This document shows, one piece after another, positions 62,398-64,000 of a stretch of 64,000 nucleotides of DNA. The notes beneath the pieces are model-generated. The model searched no databases and was not told where the DNA came from. It saw nothing but the letters and a program-made list of their open reading frames with translations. How positions within the stretch are numbered: position 1 is the stretch's first letter; each line of letters opens with the position of its first letter. The DNA is from Herbaspirillum sp. Sphag64 (GTDB taxonomy: Bacteria; Pseudomonadota; Gammaproteobacteria; Burkholderiales; Burkholderiaceae_D): positions 1 through 64,000 of the forward strand of contig NZ_JACHYE010000006.1 of NCBI RefSeq assembly GCF_014192645.1, given 5' to 3'. A program made the position numbers and the translations under genes.

Positions 62398-64000
62398 TCA
62401 GGTCGGTTTGTCAGTTTCCGAGGTAGCTGCGCCTTGAACAGATTGCTTGCTATCTCTGGGCGCTATAATAAATTCTATCGGACGGCTCAAAAAACGTTGC
62501 CACAGCGACTTCAATAAAGGCTGTCCGTGCCGGAAATGCACTTGCCGGGAGCGCATCGCCACCAAGAGCGCTAGTGAAAAGCTGACCCACAGATTGACCA
62601 GCCCGATACCTAGCACGCCAAGACTGGAAATGACAATGACTTGCCAGCTGACGTGATAGTCGAGTGCTACCAGTGCAATAGCAAAATTGGCGGTGGAAAA
62701 GGTGATATGGCGAATATCAATCGGCAGGCCAAGCAGGAAACCGATTGTGCCAATGCTGCCCAGCAGAATGCCAAAATAGAAATTCCCGGTGAGCGCGCCC
62801 AAGCCATGCTCCAGATAGTTGCCCACGCGTGCTGTGCGGGCAGTGCCGAGCAGGCGATTGAGCCAGCGCAGGCGGACCACGCGCTGCGCCATATGGGTAT
62901 AGAGCGCCTTGTTGTCGTAATAACCGGAGATCAACCCGGCCAGGAACAGGCAGACGCCGGCGATGGCAGCGTGGAACAGCGCCAGACTGCCGAAAGGATC
63001 AATGTCCTGCAGCAAATGTGCCGCCTTGTCTGGTGTCACAAAGTGATGCCCACTCAGCATAGCGTAGCCGCTCACCAAGAGCCAGGCTACCGGGAAGGCT
63101 ACACTCAGATTACCGATCACGGCGATGAACTGGGTACGGATTACCTTGACGATCATGTCGGTCAGGCTGTCGAGATCGATATTGCGGCCATCGGTACTGT
63201 GCAGCCCGGCAGCAATGCGCGAAGCCGTCATGGCCGGCTGCTTGGTGGCGACCGTACAATGCAGCAGGTGAATCAGCATGAACCCCAGTGCATAGTTCAT
63301 GCTATAGAGGAAAGCCTCTACCAGTGGTGGCGCATGCAGGTAGGAAGCCAGAATCTTGATCAGTGCCATGAAGCCGATGATGAAGCCGGCACCAGCTGCA
63401 GAGCGATACATGGCGTTGTATTCGCTGCGGTTTTCTGCAATGTAATGTTCGCCGGTCTGGCTGGCGTTTTCGGTGACATTGCGCGCCAGCAGGTTGATGT
63501 TGTCGGCAAACAGTTCGCGTACCGTGTATTTTCGATTATGGGCCTCGATCAGCTCCAGCGTGAGATTGAGTCCGATATGGCGTTTTTGCTGCTGTGTCGC
63601 GGCTACGTCTACCAGCGATAGCAATTTGTGCAGGCGATCCAGATGCTGGTCCAGCCGCACCAGACGATAAGTGACCGCCACGCTGGTTCCCAGACGCAGG
63701 GCATTCTTGCGGATCTTGTTGACCACTTCCTGGCACTGTTCCAGCATCACCAACACATGGCTGGCGTCTTCCGGCGGCGTTGGGTCGCCATTGAGATGAC
63801 GCTGGTAACCATCAACGTAGCGATGCAATTCGACGTTCTGCATCAGGAACGGCGATTCGAAGGCTTTGACTTCGCTGTAGATGCGGATTAGCTCAGGTTC
63901 AATACCGATGGCACTGATACGGTAGGAAAGTACCTGCATGGCCTGCAGCATTTCGGTCAGGTTTTTTTGCTGGTCCGGTGTCTGTTCCCGCTCGGCTGGA
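62398..64000 (-). CDS. Gcr-type 'site-specific recombinase' membrane protein (partial)
   Basis: The frame is open from the stop at 62398 to the right window edge, so the N-terminus is outside; the ATG at 63951 is internal. The visible 530 or so residues have a helical N-terminal region and five to seven membrane helices (GAGFIIGFMALIKILASYL, FLYSMNYALGFMLIHLLHC, LALFHAAIAGVCLFLAGLIS and others), matching the family named after a gonococcal recombinase. The membrane topology makes an actual recombinase function doubtful. Members have about 650 residues. Confidence 0.88.
   Translation of the reverse strand, partial: PAEREQTPDQQKNLTEMLQAMQVLSYRISAIGIEPELIRIYSEVKAFESPFLMQNVELHRYVDGYQRHLNGDPTPPEDASHVLVMLEQCQEVVNKIRKNALRLGTSVAVTYRLVRLDQHLDRLHKLLSLVDVAATQQQKRHIGLNLTLELIEAHNRKYTVRELFADNINLLARNVTENASQTGEHYIAENRSEYNAMYRSAAGAGFIIGFMALIKILASYLHAPPLVEAFLYSMNYALGFMLIHLLHCTVATKQPAMTASRIAAGLHSTDGRNIDLDSLTDMIVKVIRTQFIAVIGNLSVAFPVAWLLVSGYAMLSGHHFVTPDKAAHLLQDIDPFGSLALFHAAIAGVCLFLAGLISGYYDNKALYTHMAQRVVRLRWLNRLLGTARTARVGNYLEHGLGALTGNFYFGILLGSIGTIGFLLGLPIDIRHITFSTANFAIALVALDYHVSWQVIVISSLGVLGIGLVNLWVSFSLALLVAMRSRQVHFRHGQPLLKSLWQRFLSRPIEFIIAPRDSKQSVQGAATSETDKPT

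Noticed and set aside
62641..63621. Plus-strand open frame of 326 codons.
   Set aside because: Antisense shadow of the membrane 'recombinase' gene; the translated product is His/Gln-rich low-quality sequence.
1..64000. CRISPR arrays, rRNA operons, intact insertion sequences and phage genes.
   Set aside because: No regularly spaced repeats, rRNA sequence, transposase or phage structural genes were found on reading the window.

Overview
The window looks like chromosomal DNA of a beta-proteobacterium of the order Burkholderiales, probably Oxalobacteraceae. This is inferred from gene families and style, not from a marker gene: an H-NS-type nucleoid protein, many LysR regulators, a trimeric-type porin, an AAHS aromatic-acid transporter, a NodT/EmrAB pump and a membrane 'site-specific recombinase' of the gonococcal Gcr type. 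I see no rRNA, CRISPR array, intact insertion sequence or prophage. Two tRNA genes are present, Gly(CCC) and Ser(UGA).

Layout. 0-5.2 kb: an H-NS protein, a branched-chain-type periplasmic binding protein, an iron-dependent alcohol dehydrogenase, and a photolyase/cryptochrome coupled to a DUF2256 protein. 5.3-14.9 kb: an aromatic catabolic cassette (FAH-family hydrolase, flavin ring hydroxylase, extradiol dioxygenase, LysR, AAHS transporter, porin). It is bracketed by two gene graveyards in which halves of unrelated genes are fused (DUF305/chemoreceptor and AraC/ketopantoate reductase). 15-20.4 kb: LysR/DUF4260, then a LysR divergent from a GST and a three-domain flavin/2Fe-2S oxidoreductase. 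20.4-28.5 kb: two small unknown genes, a two-component system, tRNA-Gly, a MarR/flavin-monooxygenase pair with twin operators, a GlxA regulator/cysteine hydrolase pair, and a class-I amidotransferase that lacks its catalytic Cys.

28.5-32.5 kb: a nickel/cobalt permease and a TonB-dependent receptor behind a compact cobalamin riboswitch, so most likely cobalt or corrinoid uptake. 32.5-39.3 kb: a divergent unit with polar amino-acid ABC transport parts, a PLP C-S lyase, LysR, two tandem binding proteins and an M14-family deacylase, probably for uptake and cleavage of an N-acylated amino acid or S-conjugate. 39.6-44.8 kb: DUF2946, cytochrome bd oxidase with its 52-residue DUF2474 subunit, a GbsR regulator and copper proteins CopC/CopD.

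45-51 kb: tRNA-Ser, an apparently unannotated 28-residue membrane protein with a strong ribosome binding site, a TauE-type permease, an aldo/keto reductase, an MFS exporter, a secreted unknown and a peptide-type binding protein. 51.3-56.6 kb: an EmrAB/NodT efflux operon with a divergent TetR. 56.6-61.3 kb: a co-directional set encoding a blue-copper-like periplasmic protein, a membrane GGDEF-EAL protein, an outer-membrane DUF3034 protein and an exported truncated haemoglobin. This set and the deacylase/C-S lyase unit are the best candidates for under-described systems. 61.4-62.4 kb is AT-rich and holds a frameshifted gene; the window ends inside the Gcr-type membrane gene.
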